From positions 2,133,572 through 2,197,571 of the forward strand of contig NC_017167.1 in the NCBI RefSeq assembly GCF_000219875.1: 64,000 nucleotides of DNA, written 5' to 3'. Below are positions 41,646 to 49,958 of this stretch, piece after piece. The position numbers and the translations under genes are program-made. This stretch comes from Alicyclobacillus acidocaldarius subsp. acidocaldarius Tc-4-1 (GTDB lineage Bacteria; Bacillota; Bacilli; Alicyclobacillales; Alicyclobacillaceae). Numbering within the stretch: the stretch's first letter is position 1; every line of letters begins with the position of its first letter. Below the pieces are notes generated by a model that saw only the letters and a list, made by a program, of their open reading frames with translations, had not been told where the DNA came from and did no database searches.

Positions 41646-41709
41646 GCTCTCGATACTCGCCCTTCCTCGGTGGAACGTGCATGGACCGGCGGACGATGAC
41701 ATCTTCCGC

Positions 41710-42693
41710 TCAGGCCGCCGTGCCCGCCGACGCCTCCCGAACGCTCCTCTCACCGAGATCCGAGCTATCCGCCATGCGCGAGAGCGCGTACACCGCCATC
41801 CACACGAGCGCAAAGCCCACCCACTGGGCCGCATGCACCGTCTGATTCAAGAATAGCGCGTTCACCGCGAGTCCCGTGGCCGGAAACGCGAGCTCCGCCA
41901 ACGTGGCATACGAAGCCTTGACGCCACCAAGCCCCCGATAGTACACCAACAGGCTGAGCAGGCTCGGCACCACCGTCTGGTAGATCAGGTTGCCCATCAC
42001 AGCCCAGTGCCCCAAGCCGTCTGCCACCCGGGACCAGTTCGGGTGACCGAAGAGGGTGAGCGCCACGAGAAGCGGCAGCGCGGATCCGAAGCGAAGGGCC
42101 GTCATCGTGGGAAACGAAACCTTTCGCATCACGCGCTTGCCCATGACGGTGGATCCGCCCCACAGAAACGCCGCCCCGAGCGCACACAAGCCGGCCCACG
42201 CGCTCGCATGGGTCAAGGAGGGCCATGTGAAGCCGAAGGTCAGGATGTACGCGCCTATGAGAGCCACCGCGAACCACGGCCAATACGCGCGCCGGACCCG
42301 CTCGCCCAGCACGATGGCGGCCAACAACAGCGCGAACACCGGCTGAAGCTTCTGCAAAAGCAGGACCTCATTCACGGCGTCGGATCGGATGCCCACGGCG
42401 AGCCCGACGTTGAACAGGATGGAGGCCACGGCCGAGCCGCCCCACGCGACAAACAGGACGGCGAGCCAATCCGCGGCGCCGAGCTCCAGCCATTCCCGCC
42501 GCCTGCGGACGAGCACCGGGATCGCGTAAAGCGCGAGCAACACGTGCTCGAAGCAGACGATTTCAATCGACGTGAACCAGTGCTGAAGCGCGAGAATGAA
42601 AAGCGCGTCGAGCCCCCACAGCGCGGCTCCGCACGCGATGAGCCAGAGCGAACCGTGGTTGCTCGCGCGAGACGAAGTGGATAAGTCCTTCAC
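41710..42693 (-). CDS. EamA/DMT transporter under FMN riboswitch control, candidate flavin transporter
   Basis: A 327-residue protein with ten predicted membrane segments and two EamA repeats (LWLIACGAALWGLDALFILA; WAGLCALGAAFLWGGSTVMG). The conserved end of repeat one reads LLLQKLQPVFALLLAAIVLGERV. Family substrates vary widely, but an FMN riboswitch and a terminator lie in its 5' leader, so flavin starvation should turn it on. That makes riboflavin or FMN uptake the most likely role. GTG 42693 follows GGAGG. Confidence 0.85.
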   Translation of the reverse strand: MKDLSTSSRASNHGSLWLIACGAALWGLDALFILALQHWFTSIEIVCFEHVLLALYAIPVLVRRRREWLELGAADWLAVLFVAWGGSAVASILFNVGLAVGIRSDAVNEVLLLQKLQPVFALLLAAIVLGERVRRAYWPWFAVALIGAYILTFGFTWPSLTHASAWAGLCALGAAFLWGGSTVMGKRVMRKVSFPTMTALRFGSALPLLVALTLFGHPNWSRVADGLGHWAVMGNLIYQTVVPSLLSLLVYYRGLGGVKASYATLAELAFPATGLAVNALFLNQTVHAAQWVGFALVWMAVYALSRMADSSDLGERSVREASAGTAA

Positions 42694-42772
42694 AGGGCGT
42701 CCCTCCGCGTTCTATCGTTTCTCCGGAGGAACCCTGGGAGCACATGGAGAACTGGGTGCCGCAAACGCGCGA

Positions 42773-42802
42773 AGCCCCGAGGAACCTTCGTCCCCCGGGG
42801 CT
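42773..42802 (-). terminator. Expression-platform hairpin of the FMN riboswitch
   Basis: AGCCCCG and CGGGGCT (42773-42779 and 42796-42802) form a GC-rich stem between the aptamer and the transporter start. Its loop contains GAAGGTTC on the minus strand, a second copy of the 3' half of aptamer stem P1. There is no strong T-run, so termination is an inference from position. Confidence 0.55.
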
Positions 42803-42897
42803 GTTGGACCGCAACAAGACACGGCGTACGCCACGAGCGCACACCGAAGGCTGTCTCTCACAGCCATGACGGCGCACCTGCGCGCTGCGACCACCGC

Positions 42898-43031
42898 GAA
42901 CCTTCTCCCATCCGGACTTTCACCGTCGGCTTTGGAATCTCACCAAATCCGTCGCCACAACGTGGCGAGTCGCGGGCTTAGGCCAAAGGCCATCACCGCC
43001 GGTCGGGAATTTCACCCTGCCCCGAAGGTTC
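42898..43031 (-). ncRNA. FMN riboswitch (RFN element)
   Basis: The minus strand carries the conserved RFN blocks in order: P1 5' strand GAACCTTC, GGGGCAGGGTGAAATTCCC, GACCGGCGGTGATGG, AAGCCCGCGAC, GATTTGGTGAGATTCC, AAGCCGACGGTGAAAGTCC, GGATGGGAGAAGGTTC. P1 closes by pairing 43024-43031 with 42898-42905. It lies about 200 bases before the EamA transporter and represses it when FMN is plentiful, by family precedent. This element and its hairpin account for the gene-free stretch 42694-43087. Confidence 0.96.
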
Positions 43032-43087
43032 CTGTTCACTTGTCGCCATTGTACTGCAAATTCGTAAGTCCGTGCAAGGCCGTCCGC

Positions 43088-44251
43088 TCAGCGGTACTCC
43101 ACGTTTTCCCACGACCTCGACGCCGCGGCCTTCTCGACTGCCTCCAACACACATTGATTGCGAACGCCGTCCTCGAAGTCGGGCTTCACAGGCTGGTCTT
43201 CGACCAAACCCTTGAAAAACGCGCCAAACAGGTTCAAAAACGTGTGCTCGTAGCCGATGATGTGCCCCGCGGGCCAGTACCGCTCCGCGTACGGGTGTAA
43301 GGGTTCCGTGCAGTTGATGCGGCGGAACCCTTGCAATCCCGGCTCGTCGCTGTGGAAGTAGACCTCGAGCCAGTTCATGTCCTCGAGGTTCCAGCGAAGA
43401 GATCCCTTCTCGCCGTTAATCTCGAACTGATTGCCGTTTCGATGCCCGCCCGCGAAGCGCGTGGCCTCGAACACGCCCATCGCCCCGTTGTCGAAGCGGG
43501 CGAGGAAGGCCACGGCGTCGTCCACGTCGACGTGCCCCGTGCCGCCAGACGCTCTCGCCTCAAGCCCGCCGGCCATCTCGCCCAGGGGCCGCTCCTTGAT
43601 AAACGTCTCCATGCAAGCCGCGACTTCGCGGATTTCGCCGACCAAAAACCGGGCGAGATCCAGAATGTGCGCCGCGATGTCGCCGAGCGCTCCCGATCCC
43701 GTCACGTCCTTGCGCAGGCGCCACACGAGCGGAAAGTCGGGGTCCATGATCCAGTCCTGCAGATACTGCGCCCGCACGTGGTAGATCCGCCCCAGGCGCC
43801 CGTCGTCGATCAGCCGCTTCGCGAACTGTACAGCCGGCGCGTACCGGTAATTGTGGCACACGAGGTGACGGACACCTGCCGCCTGCACCGCGTTGCGCAT
43901 GCGGACAGCCTCGTCCACCGTCATGGCGAGCGGTTTCTCGCAGATCACGTGCTTGCCGTGCTCCGCCGCGGCGATGGCGATCTCGGCGTGCGCGTTGTTC
44001 GGCGTCACGATGTCGATCACGTCGATGTCGTCGCGCTCCACCAACCGCCGCCAGTCCGTCTCGTACGACGCGAAGCCGTACGCCTCGGCCGCCCGCCGAA
44101 GCGGCTCCTCACTCCGCCCGGCGATGGCCTGCAGCACCGGCGTGACGGGGAGCTCGTCGAAAAAGAAGTCGAGGTCTCGATACGCGTGGCTGTGGGCTTT
44201 GCCCATGAATTGATAGCCCACCATGCCGATTCGAATCGAACGCTTCGGCAT
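43088..44251 (-). CDS. Gfo/Idh/MocA family oxidoreductase
   Basis: A 387-residue NAD(P)-dependent dehydrogenase for a sugar or cyclitol. It has the N-terminal Rossmann start (IRIGMVGYQFMGKAHSHAY), the family motif CEKPLAMTVDEAVRM with the active-site Lys, and the His-containing helix GALGDIAAHILDLARFLVG. ATG 44251 follows AGGAGG. It is the last gene of a five-gene operon with another Gfo/Idh protein and three TIM-barrel isomerases. The substrate is unknown. Confidence 0.92.
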   Translation of the reverse strand: MPKRSIRIGMVGYQFMGKAHSHAYRDLDFFFDELPVTPVLQAIAGRSEEPLRRAAEAYGFASYETDWRRLVERDDIDVIDIVTPNNAHAEIAIAAAEHGKHVICEKPLAMTVDEAVRMRNAVQAAGVRHLVCHNYRYAPAVQFAKRLIDDGRLGRIYHVRAQYLQDWIMDPDFPLVWRLRKDVTGSGALGDIAAHILDLARFLVGEIREVAACMETFIKERPLGEMAGGLEARASGGTGHVDVDDAVAFLARFDNGAMGVFEATRFAGGHRNGNQFEINGEKGSLRWNLEDMNWLEVYFHSDEPGLQGFRRINCTEPLHPYAERYWPAGHIIGYEHTFLNLFGAFFKGLVEDQPVKPDFEDGVRNQCVLEAVEKAAASRSWENVEYR

Positions 44252-44272
44252 CCCGATTCCTCCTATCCCCGC

Positions 44273-45316
44273 CTACAGCCTCACGGGTTCGCCCCGCTCC
44301 GCGGATTCGTAGAGGCCGTTCAAGATGCGCTGCAGCTTGACCCCCTGCTCGGCCGTGGACAGCGGCGGCTCGCCCGTCAGGCACGCGTCAACCCAGCGGC
44401 GGATCTCGCGCTCATAGGGCGAGATTTCCGGCAAGTACGCAGGCGTGACGTCGATGAGCGCGCCGTGCTTCTCCTGGTAGATTTCGAGCGGGAAGACGTT
44501 GGCGCCGCCCACATCGCCCATCAACTTCACATTCATGACGTCGCGCTCCTTCACGTTCGCCGCGAACGCCGACTCGATGACGAGCGTCGCCCCATTCGCG
44601 AATTGAATCATGCCGCGCGCCATGTCTTCCACGGTGAAGTGTTCCCAATCCCAGTCGCCGAGAAGCCCGACGCCCTTGCGCGTGCCGAGCTTTTGATACG
44701 TTGCCCCCCACACCATCGTCGGCTCGGGGTAGCCCATGAGGTACAGCGCCGTGTCGAGCATGTGGCAGCCGATGTCGATGAGCGGCCCGCCGCCCTGCAG
44801 CTCCTTGTTCGTGAACACGCCCCAGCCCGGGATGCCGCGGCGCCGCACCGCGATGGCCGTGCCGGCGTAGATCTCGCCGAGCTCCCCTGCGTCGATGAAC
44901 CGCTTCAGGCAGTCCACCTCGCTCGTGTGCCGATAGTGGAACCCGTACGACAGGTGTCTCCCGCTCTTCTTCGCCGCTTCCGCCATCGCCTGCGCCTCTT
45001 CCACCGTCATGGCCGGCGGCTTCTCACACAGCACGTGACAGCCCGCCTCGAGCGCCTTCACTGTCGCATCCTTGTGGAATTTGTTGGGTGTGCAGACGCT
45101 CACCACGTCGAGCTCTGCCTTTTCCAGCATCTCATCCACGGTCTTGAAAAAGTGCGGAATGCCCCACCGCTTGGCCGCCTCTTCCGCGCGATCTACCGCC
45201 ACATCGCAGACGGCCACGATTTCCACCTGTTCTCCGCACTTCTTGTAATTGGGGATATGCACCTGCTGGGCAATGCCGCCCGCCCCCACGATACCGACGC
45301 GAATCTTGTCTGTCAC
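44273..45316 (-). CDS. Gfo/Idh/MocA family oxidoreductase
   Basis: A 347-residue dehydrogenase with Rossmann start VGIVGAGGIAQQVHIPNYK, active-site segment CEKPPAMTVEEAQAM and GGGPLIDIGCHMLDTALYLMG (His at the catalytic helix). It is clearly distinct from the neighbouring family member, which suggests two different redox steps. The start is GTG behind AGGAGG. Fourth gene of the operon. Confidence 0.92.
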   Translation of the reverse strand: MTDKIRVGIVGAGGIAQQVHIPNYKKCGEQVEIVAVCDVAVDRAEEAAKRWGIPHFFKTVDEMLEKAELDVVSVCTPNKFHKDATVKALEAGCHVLCEKPPAMTVEEAQAMAEAAKKSGRHLSYGFHYRHTSEVDCLKRFIDAGELGEIYAGTAIAVRRRGIPGWGVFTNKELQGGGPLIDIGCHMLDTALYLMGYPEPTMVWGATYQKLGTRKGVGLLGDWDWEHFTVEDMARGMIQFANGATLVIESAFAANVKERDVMNVKLMGDVGGANVFPLEIYQEKHGALIDVTPAYLPEISPYEREIRRWVDACLTGEPPLSTAEQGVKLQRILNGLYESAERGEPVRL

Positions 45317-45331
45317 TTCGATGTCCTCCTC

Positions 45332-46300
45332 TTAGGCCCACCACATCTGCTGAAGTTTTTCGCGGATCACGAGCGGCCGCAAAAACGCGACGGCCTTCTG
45401 GAATCCCTCTTCGATGGACATGAGGCTGTCCTCGTGCTCGATGGAGATGACACCGTCGTACCCGTTCATCTGCAGGGCGCTCAAAAGATCCGCCCAGGTC
45501 TGCTGATCGTGTCCATAGCCTACCGTGCGGAAGATCCAGGCCCGTTTCAGCTCCTCGCGGTACGGCTTCGTGTCGAGCACGCCGTCGCGCGCCACGTTGT
45601 GCTTGTTGAAGCCCGTGTCCTTCGCGTGCACGTGGAAGATGCACCGGTGCGGCGCGAGGGCATGCACAGCCTCGACGGGATCAATCCCCTGCCAGAACAT
45701 GTGGCTCGGATCAAAGTTGATGCCGATTTGCTCGCCGCACGCCTCGCGCAGGCGCAGGAGCGTCTCTCCGTTATACACCACGAACCCAGGGTGCGCCTCG
45801 ATGGCGATGCGCACGCCGTGATCGGCCGCGAACCGGTTCATCTCCGTCCAGTACGGAATGACTTTCTCCTTCCACTGCCACTCGAGCACGCGCGAATACT
45901 CCTCTGGCCACGGGCAGGTGACCCAGACGGGATTCTCCGAGCGCTCCGATTCTCCGGGGCAGCCGGAGAACGTGACGACCGTCTTCACGCCGAGTTCCGC
46001 GGCCAACCGGATGGTCTCGCGCAGCTCCTGATCCGCCTTCTGGCGCACCTCCGCGTTCGGATGGAGCGGATTGTTGTGGCACGAGAGCGCCGAGATCTCG
46101 AGCCCGCGCGAGGTGATGGCGTTGAGGAATGCGGACCGCTTCTCCGGAGAGGCTAGGAGCGCTTCCCGATCGCAGTGCGCGTTTCCGGGGTAACCGCCTG
46201 TGCCGATCTCGACCGCATCCACGCCCGCCGCGGCGACGTGATCGAGCATCTCTTCGAACGGCATTTGGCTGAAGAGCACGGTGAAAATGCCGAGTTTCAT
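45332..46300 (-). CDS. Sugar phosphate isomerase/epimerase (xylose-isomerase-like TIM barrel)
   Basis: A 322-residue TIM barrel of the AP-endonuclease-2 superfamily. Candidate metal ligands lie in IAIEAHPGF, INFDPSHMFWQG, CIFHVHAKDT and VISIEHEDSLM. An early stretch, DAVEIGTGGYPGNAHCD, is seen in proteins often encoded beside Gfo/Idh dehydrogenases. Third gene of the operon, 15 bases before the next dehydrogenase. Confidence 0.9.
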   Translation of the reverse strand: MKLGIFTVLFSQMPFEEMLDHVAAAGVDAVEIGTGGYPGNAHCDREALLASPEKRSAFLNAITSRGLEISALSCHNNPLHPNAEVRQKADQELRETIRLAAELGVKTVVTFSGCPGESERSENPVWVTCPWPEEYSRVLEWQWKEKVIPYWTEMNRFAADHGVRIAIEAHPGFVVYNGETLLRLREACGEQIGINFDPSHMFWQGIDPVEAVHALAPHRCIFHVHAKDTGFNKHNVARDGVLDTKPYREELKRAWIFRTVGYGHDQQTWADLLSALQMNGYDGVISIEHEDSLMSIEEGFQKAVAFLRPLVIREKLQQMWWA

Positions 46301-46324
46301 ACAACAGCCTCCCTTCGTGCCGCG

Positions 46325-47050
46325 TCACAGACGCGACTGCAAAAATTGGAGCGAGGTGGCGATGGCCTCGAACGGATCGCCCGGACAGACGTCCTGTTCG
46401 ACGATCACGTACCGCACCCCTGCTTCCGCGGACGCCTGGAAGATGGCATCCCAGGGGAGCACGCCCGTCCCTACCGCCGCGAAGTGCCCATCCGGCGTGG
46501 CGTCTTTCGCGTGCAGGAGATCCAGGCGTCCGCGATAGCGCCGGATGATCTCGACGGGATCGAACCCCGCGTGATGCGCCCAGTACACGTCGAGCTCGAG
46601 GCCCGCATCGGGCACGCGCCCAAGCAGCCAGTCGAGCGCCGTCTGCCCCTCGTAAGGCACGAATTCGAAATCGTGGTTGTGATACGAGAAGCCAAGCCCT
46701 GCCGCGCGCAGGCGCTCCGACGCGCGGGCGAGCACGTCGGCCAAGGCCGCGTAATCTTCGCGGCGCTCGGCGGGAAGCCACGGACAAACGACGTACTCGA
46801 GGCCAAGCGCCCGCGCTTCTTCGAGCACGCCATCCATCTCGGACTCCAGGCGAGCCAACGGGACATGGGCGGAAATCGCGCGAAGCCCCAACTCGTCGAG
46901 GCGGCGACGCAAATCCCCCGCGGTATAAGGCCCGTAGTGGTGAAGCTCAATCAGGCGGAAACCGATTTCGGCCACGCGGCGGAGCGTCCCGTCGAAATCG
47001 TCCTCCAGCGGTTTGCGCAGCGTGTACATCTGCAGCGCGATGTCGGGCAT
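46325..47050 (-). CDS. Sugar phosphate isomerase/epimerase (TIM barrel)
   Basis: A 241-residue TIM-barrel protein. Useful landmarks are LQMYTLRKPLEDDFDGTL, the metal-site stretches SYHNHDFEFV and LELDVYWAHHAGFDPV, and the C-terminal GTGVLPWDAIF and YVIVEQDVCPGDPF. It starts directly after the stop of the preceding isomerase gene. It is shorter than its two neighbours and comes from a different subgroup, so the three isomerases are not simple duplicates. Confidence 0.9.
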   Translation of the reverse strand: MPDIALQMYTLRKPLEDDFDGTLRRVAEIGFRLIELHHYGPYTAGDLRRRLDELGLRAISAHVPLARLESEMDGVLEEARALGLEYVVCPWLPAERREDYAALADVLARASERLRAAGLGFSYHNHDFEFVPYEGQTALDWLLGRVPDAGLELDVYWAHHAGFDPVEIIRRYRGRLDLLHAKDATPDGHFAAVGTGVLPWDAIFQASAEAGVRYVIVEQDVCPGDPFEAIATSLQFLQSRL

Positions 47051-47893
47051 TCAGTTCTCTCCCTTCGCCAACGCGATGAACTGTTCCAGGCGCTCTCGGA
47101 CGAGGCGCACCCGCGACTCCCCTGTGCCGTCAAGCGGCGCCTCGTGCAACACCTCGGCCGCCACCGGCCCGCGGTAGCCGGCGCGATACAGCCCGCGCAA
47201 AAAAGGCACGAGCGGAATTCGGCCATCGCCCGGCAGGAGGCGCCTGCCGTCGTGCGCGTCCTCCGGCGCGTCCTGGGTGTCGTTGATATGCACGTAGACC
47301 ACCTTTTCCGGCGGAAGCTGGGCGAGATCGTCTTCGTGCTCTCCCGCGGTGTACCAGTGGTAGCTGTCGACGAGCGCGCCGACGTTGGGCGCACCGATGG
47401 CTTCCCAAAACGTTTTCAGGTCCGCGAGCGACTGCACGAACGGATACCTCCGGTGGCGCAAGTGGTGCGGGCCGACGTACTCCAGGCCCACGCGCATGCC
47501 GAGCGGCAAGAGCTCCACCGCCACCTGGCGGATGCGGCGCGCGAGCTGAGAAATGTAGCGCACCGGCTCCTCGTCCATCGAAGGCCACAGAAACGCCGTC
47601 ACGCTGCGCGCGCCAAGCCTCAGGCACAGACGGGCCCGATCCGGCAGAAGCGAGAGATCGCGCAGGAACGCCGGTTCTGCGTCGTACAGATTGAGCGGGA
47701 GGCCGAGGTTGGCGAGCACGAGGCCGCGCTTTTGAAACATGGCTTCCACGGCCGCGTCGCCGCGTCGCTCCGCCTCGGCTTCCAACCAGTGAAACGGGAC
47801 GTCGACGTAACGGTAACCGGTTTCACGCGCGAGGTCAAGATACGGGACGAGCGAGGTCTCGTCAACGAGGGTCGGATGCAGACAGGGTTCCAT
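47051..47893 (-). CDS. Sugar phosphate isomerase/epimerase (TIM barrel)
   Basis: A 280-residue TIM-barrel protein, first gene of the sugar/cyclitol operon. Candidate metal-binding stretches are VGLEYVGPHHLRHRRYPF, GALVDSYHWYTAG, VVYVHINDTQDAPEDAHD and VAAEVLHEAPLDGTGE. The ATG at 47893 is 13 bases after GAGGTGAG, a longer spacing than usual. The upstream region carries palindromes that could be an operator. Confidence 0.88.
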   Translation of the reverse strand: MEPCLHPTLVDETSLVPYLDLARETGYRYVDVPFHWLEAEAERRGDAAVEAMFQKRGLVLANLGLPLNLYDAEPAFLRDLSLLPDRARLCLRLGARSVTAFLWPSMDEEPVRYISQLARRIRQVAVELLPLGMRVGLEYVGPHHLRHRRYPFVQSLADLKTFWEAIGAPNVGALVDSYHWYTAGEHEDDLAQLPPEKVVYVHINDTQDAPEDAHDGRRLLPGDGRIPLVPFLRGLYRAGYRGPVAAEVLHEAPLDGTGESRVRLVRERLEQFIALAKGEN

Positions 47894-47945
47894 GTGGGAA
47901 TGGGCTCACCTCTTTGTCTGGGGGTCAAAGTCCAATCCCATTGAA

Positions 47946-47982
47946 CCACAATGTGGCCTCGAGGGCCATCACCAATGTGGTC
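47946..47982. promoter_or_regulatory. Palindrome cluster upstream of the sugar operon (putative operator)
   Basis: Within 37 bases lie CCACAATGTGG (47946-47956), GGCCTCGAGGGCC overlapping it, and ACCAATGTGGT (about 47972-47982). The two outer elements share the core CCA(CA)ATGTGG. No regulator gene lies in the operon, so the binding protein is unknown. The position just before the first gene supports an operator; it could also be the end of the adjacent transcript. Confidence 0.35.
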
Positions 47983-47985
47983 ACG

Positions 47986-48558
47986 TTATTTCGGATCTGG
48001 CTGCGACGTTCGCAACCGATGGCGCCGCTCCGATGCCGTCAAGGCGTCCAACATGAACTTCGCGGCTGACGCGAGCGCCAGATAGATGGGGATGGAATAG
48101 AGAAGATTCCAGTGATATGAGACGTAGATGTCGAAGCAGTGAAAAACGGGTTCCATCAGGGCGTCCAGGATGCTGAAAACAAGCGTGACCGGCGCGAACG
48201 TCCACCAGCGCCTGCACGCCTGGTAGATGAGCGCGAACGTGACCGGAATGATGGTCATGTCCGTACAGAGCAGCGTCGGATACACAAACCAGAGGAGGCG
48301 GACCTTGTAGCCCCAGAGCATCAGATCGGAGCCGATGATGTCGAGCACGGAACTTACCAGGCCTACCACCAGCGCGTAGAGGAGCACCTCGGTCAGCCGG
48401 GCGCGATCGACAAATCGGACAAACACCAGCCATGGTACGATGGCGAGGCTGACAAAGAGCCACCACTGCCAGGTACCCAAATTGTGCTCCAGCCAGTACA
48501 CGCGCGTCATGTCCGTCAATTCGCGCCTCAGACTCTCCATCAGGTCGAAACTCGTCAC
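47986..48558 (-). CDS. CBO0543-like integral membrane protein
   Basis: A 190-residue protein with about five membrane helices (WWLFVSLAIVPWLVFVRF; VLLYALVVGLVSSVLDIIG; TIIPVTFALIYQAC; NLLYSIPIYLALASAAKFM) and conserved-looking aromatic loops (SDLMLWGYKVRLLWFVYP; YVSYHWNLLYSIP). The pattern fits the CBO0543 group found in spore formers, of unknown function. I chose GTG 48558 because GAGGAAGAGGG precedes it; ATGs at 48540 and 48510 are alternatives. Confidence 0.7.
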   Translation of the reverse strand: MTSFDLMESLRRELTDMTRVYWLEHNLGTWQWWLFVSLAIVPWLVFVRFVDRARLTEVLLYALVVGLVSSVLDIIGSDLMLWGYKVRLLWFVYPTLLCTDMTIIPVTFALIYQACRRWWTFAPVTLVFSILDALMEPVFHCFDIYVSYHWNLLYSIPIYLALASAAKFMLDALTASERRHRLRTSQPDPK

Positions 48559-48735
48559 GAAGGGCCCTCTTCCTCTCCCGCGGGATTCGCGCGTCTCGTT
48601 TGGGATCACCCGGGTTCTTCGCACGCGACGCACCCTGCTTCGATCAACTTGCGCAGTTTGGGAGGAATTATGTCTTGGCGCCGCGAAGATCGGGGTGAGC
48701 GCCCCATGCCGATGGGCGCCGGAGGGGAGAAGATC

Positions 48736-49029
48736 ATGGGGTTTTTTGATATGTTGCGCCGCGCAGCGGAAGGCCTCGGCCAGGACGGCCAGTATCACCA
48801 CGACCATCTCTGCGTTCGCTGCCAGGTGCCCATGCAGTACCACGGGGCGCACGCGCTTCGCACGGGCGGCCTGAGCCGCGGCGCAGGTCTCTTGACCGAC
48901 CTGTTCCTCGGCGAGCGCGACGAGGAGTTGCTCAACACCGCTTTGGAGCGAAACGTCGCCGTGCACGTCTTTGTGTGTCCCGAATGCGGATCCATCGACT
49001 TCATCAATGATCCGCGCCACGGCTTCTGA
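48736..49029 (+). CDS. Small zinc-ribbon protein
   Basis: A 97-residue protein with two Cys pairs, LCVRCQ near residue 26 and VCPECG near residue 83, that can form one zinc site. Between them lies GLLTDLFLGERDEELLNTALERNVAVHVF. An amphipathic start (GFFDMLRRAAEGLG) comes first. The ATG follows GGAGGGGAG. I do not recognise a named family. It stands alone between the divergent membrane protein gene and the convergent trmH. Confidence 0.72.
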   Translation: MGFFDMLRRAAEGLGQDGQYHHDHLCVRCQVPMQYHGAHALRTGGLSRGAGLLTDLFLGERDEELLNTALERNVAVHVFVCPECGSIDFINDPRHGF

Positions 49030-49040
49030 CCAAGCGAAAC

Positions 49041-49066
49041 GGCCCGGGCTTCTCGCGGCCCGGGCC
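49041..49066. terminator. Hairpin between convergent zinc-ribbon and trmH genes
   Basis: An eight-base perfect stem (GGCCCGGG/CCCGGGCC) lies directly after the zinc-ribbon stop and touches the trmH stop. No T-run follows on either strand. Confidence 0.5.
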
Positions 49067-49842
49067 TAGACACGCGCCCCATCCGGTTCGCTTTCGCTGA
49101 AGTCCCTGGTATCCTCGTCGAATAGGTCCTCGTCGAGCGCAAATCCGCTCGCCTCCAGCCTGCGGCGCGCCTCTTCACGGGTGGCGCCATGAAGAGAACG
49201 AAGGCACCACGTCACATACAGCTTGTGGCGCTCGTCTGCGCCGAGCGCGTACCGGTCGCCGGCTGCCTCCCGAGCCCTCCGCGTCAGTTCGTACAGGGCG
49301 ATGGCCGCAGCCACCGACACGTTGAAGCTCTGAACGAACCCTGCCATCGGGATATAAAATCGCCCGTCGGCCCGCTCGCGCGCCTCCGCCGACACGCCGT
49401 CCTTCTCGTTGCCGAACAGGATGGCCGTCGGGCGGGCGAGATCGACCGCGTCAAGAGGCTGTGCGCCCTCGCCGAGATCCGTGGCGTACACCTGGAATCC
49501 GCGCGCGTGCAGCAAGTCAATGGCGCGGCCGATGTCCGGCATGCGGTGAAGGGTCAGCCACTTGTGCGCGCCCTGCGTCACGCCCTTCGACGGCTGAAAT
49601 GGCTGCTTTCCCTCGATCACGGCTACATGTTGCACGCCAAACGCCTCGGCGCTCCGCAGGATAGCGGCTTGATTGTGCCCGTCGTCCACCGCTTCCAATG
49701 CGATGGCAAGATATCCCGTTCGCCGCAAGAGCACGTCGCGCAGCCGGAGCAGTCGCTCCGGGCGAAGCCAATCGGCGAGCCAGAGCTCACGTTCGGAAAG
49801 CAAGCCCTCGGCCAGGAGCATCTGTTGGATGTCGGAATGCAC
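49066..49842 (-). CDS. trmH: tRNA (guanosine-2'-O)-methyltransferase TrmH (SpoU family)
   Basis: A SPOUT methyltransferase of about 258 residues. The three family motifs are visible: DGHNQAAILRSAEAFGV, AILFGNEKDGVSAEAR and IPMAGFVQSFNVSVAAAIAL. An N-terminal helical region (RPERLLRLRDVLLRRTGYLA) and a C-terminal tail typical of TrmH flank the core. The expected reaction is 2'-O-methylation of G18 in tRNA. GTG 49842 has GGGAGG at a workable distance; GTG 49854 is an alternative. Confidence 0.88.
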   Translation of the reverse strand: MHSDIQQMLLAEGLLSERELWLADWLRPERLLRLRDVLLRRTGYLAIALEAVDDGHNQAAILRSAEAFGVQHVAVIEGKQPFQPSKGVTQGAHKWLTLHRMPDIGRAIDLLHARGFQVYATDLGEGAQPLDAVDLARPTAILFGNEKDGVSAEARERADGRFYIPMAGFVQSFNVSVAAAIALYELTRRAREAAGDRYALGADERHKLYVTWCLRSLHGATREEARRRLEASGFALDEDLFDEDTRDFSESEPDGARV

Positions 49843-49958
49843 GTGTTGATGCACCTCCCGCTCCTCGTCTTCGGTCGCGGGCTCGGACCCGTCTCCCCAT
49901 CATAGCCGATTGTCCCGTAAAATGCAGCGTTCTGGGGACGAGTGCCGGGTAGGTGCTC

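Noticed and set aside
43331-46156. A 941-codon open frame on the plus strand opposite the sugar operon
   Set aside because: It is the mirror of conserved Gfo/Idh and isomerase genes; the translation is rich in Arg/His/Val with no recognisable domain, as expected for antisense frames in GC-rich DNA.
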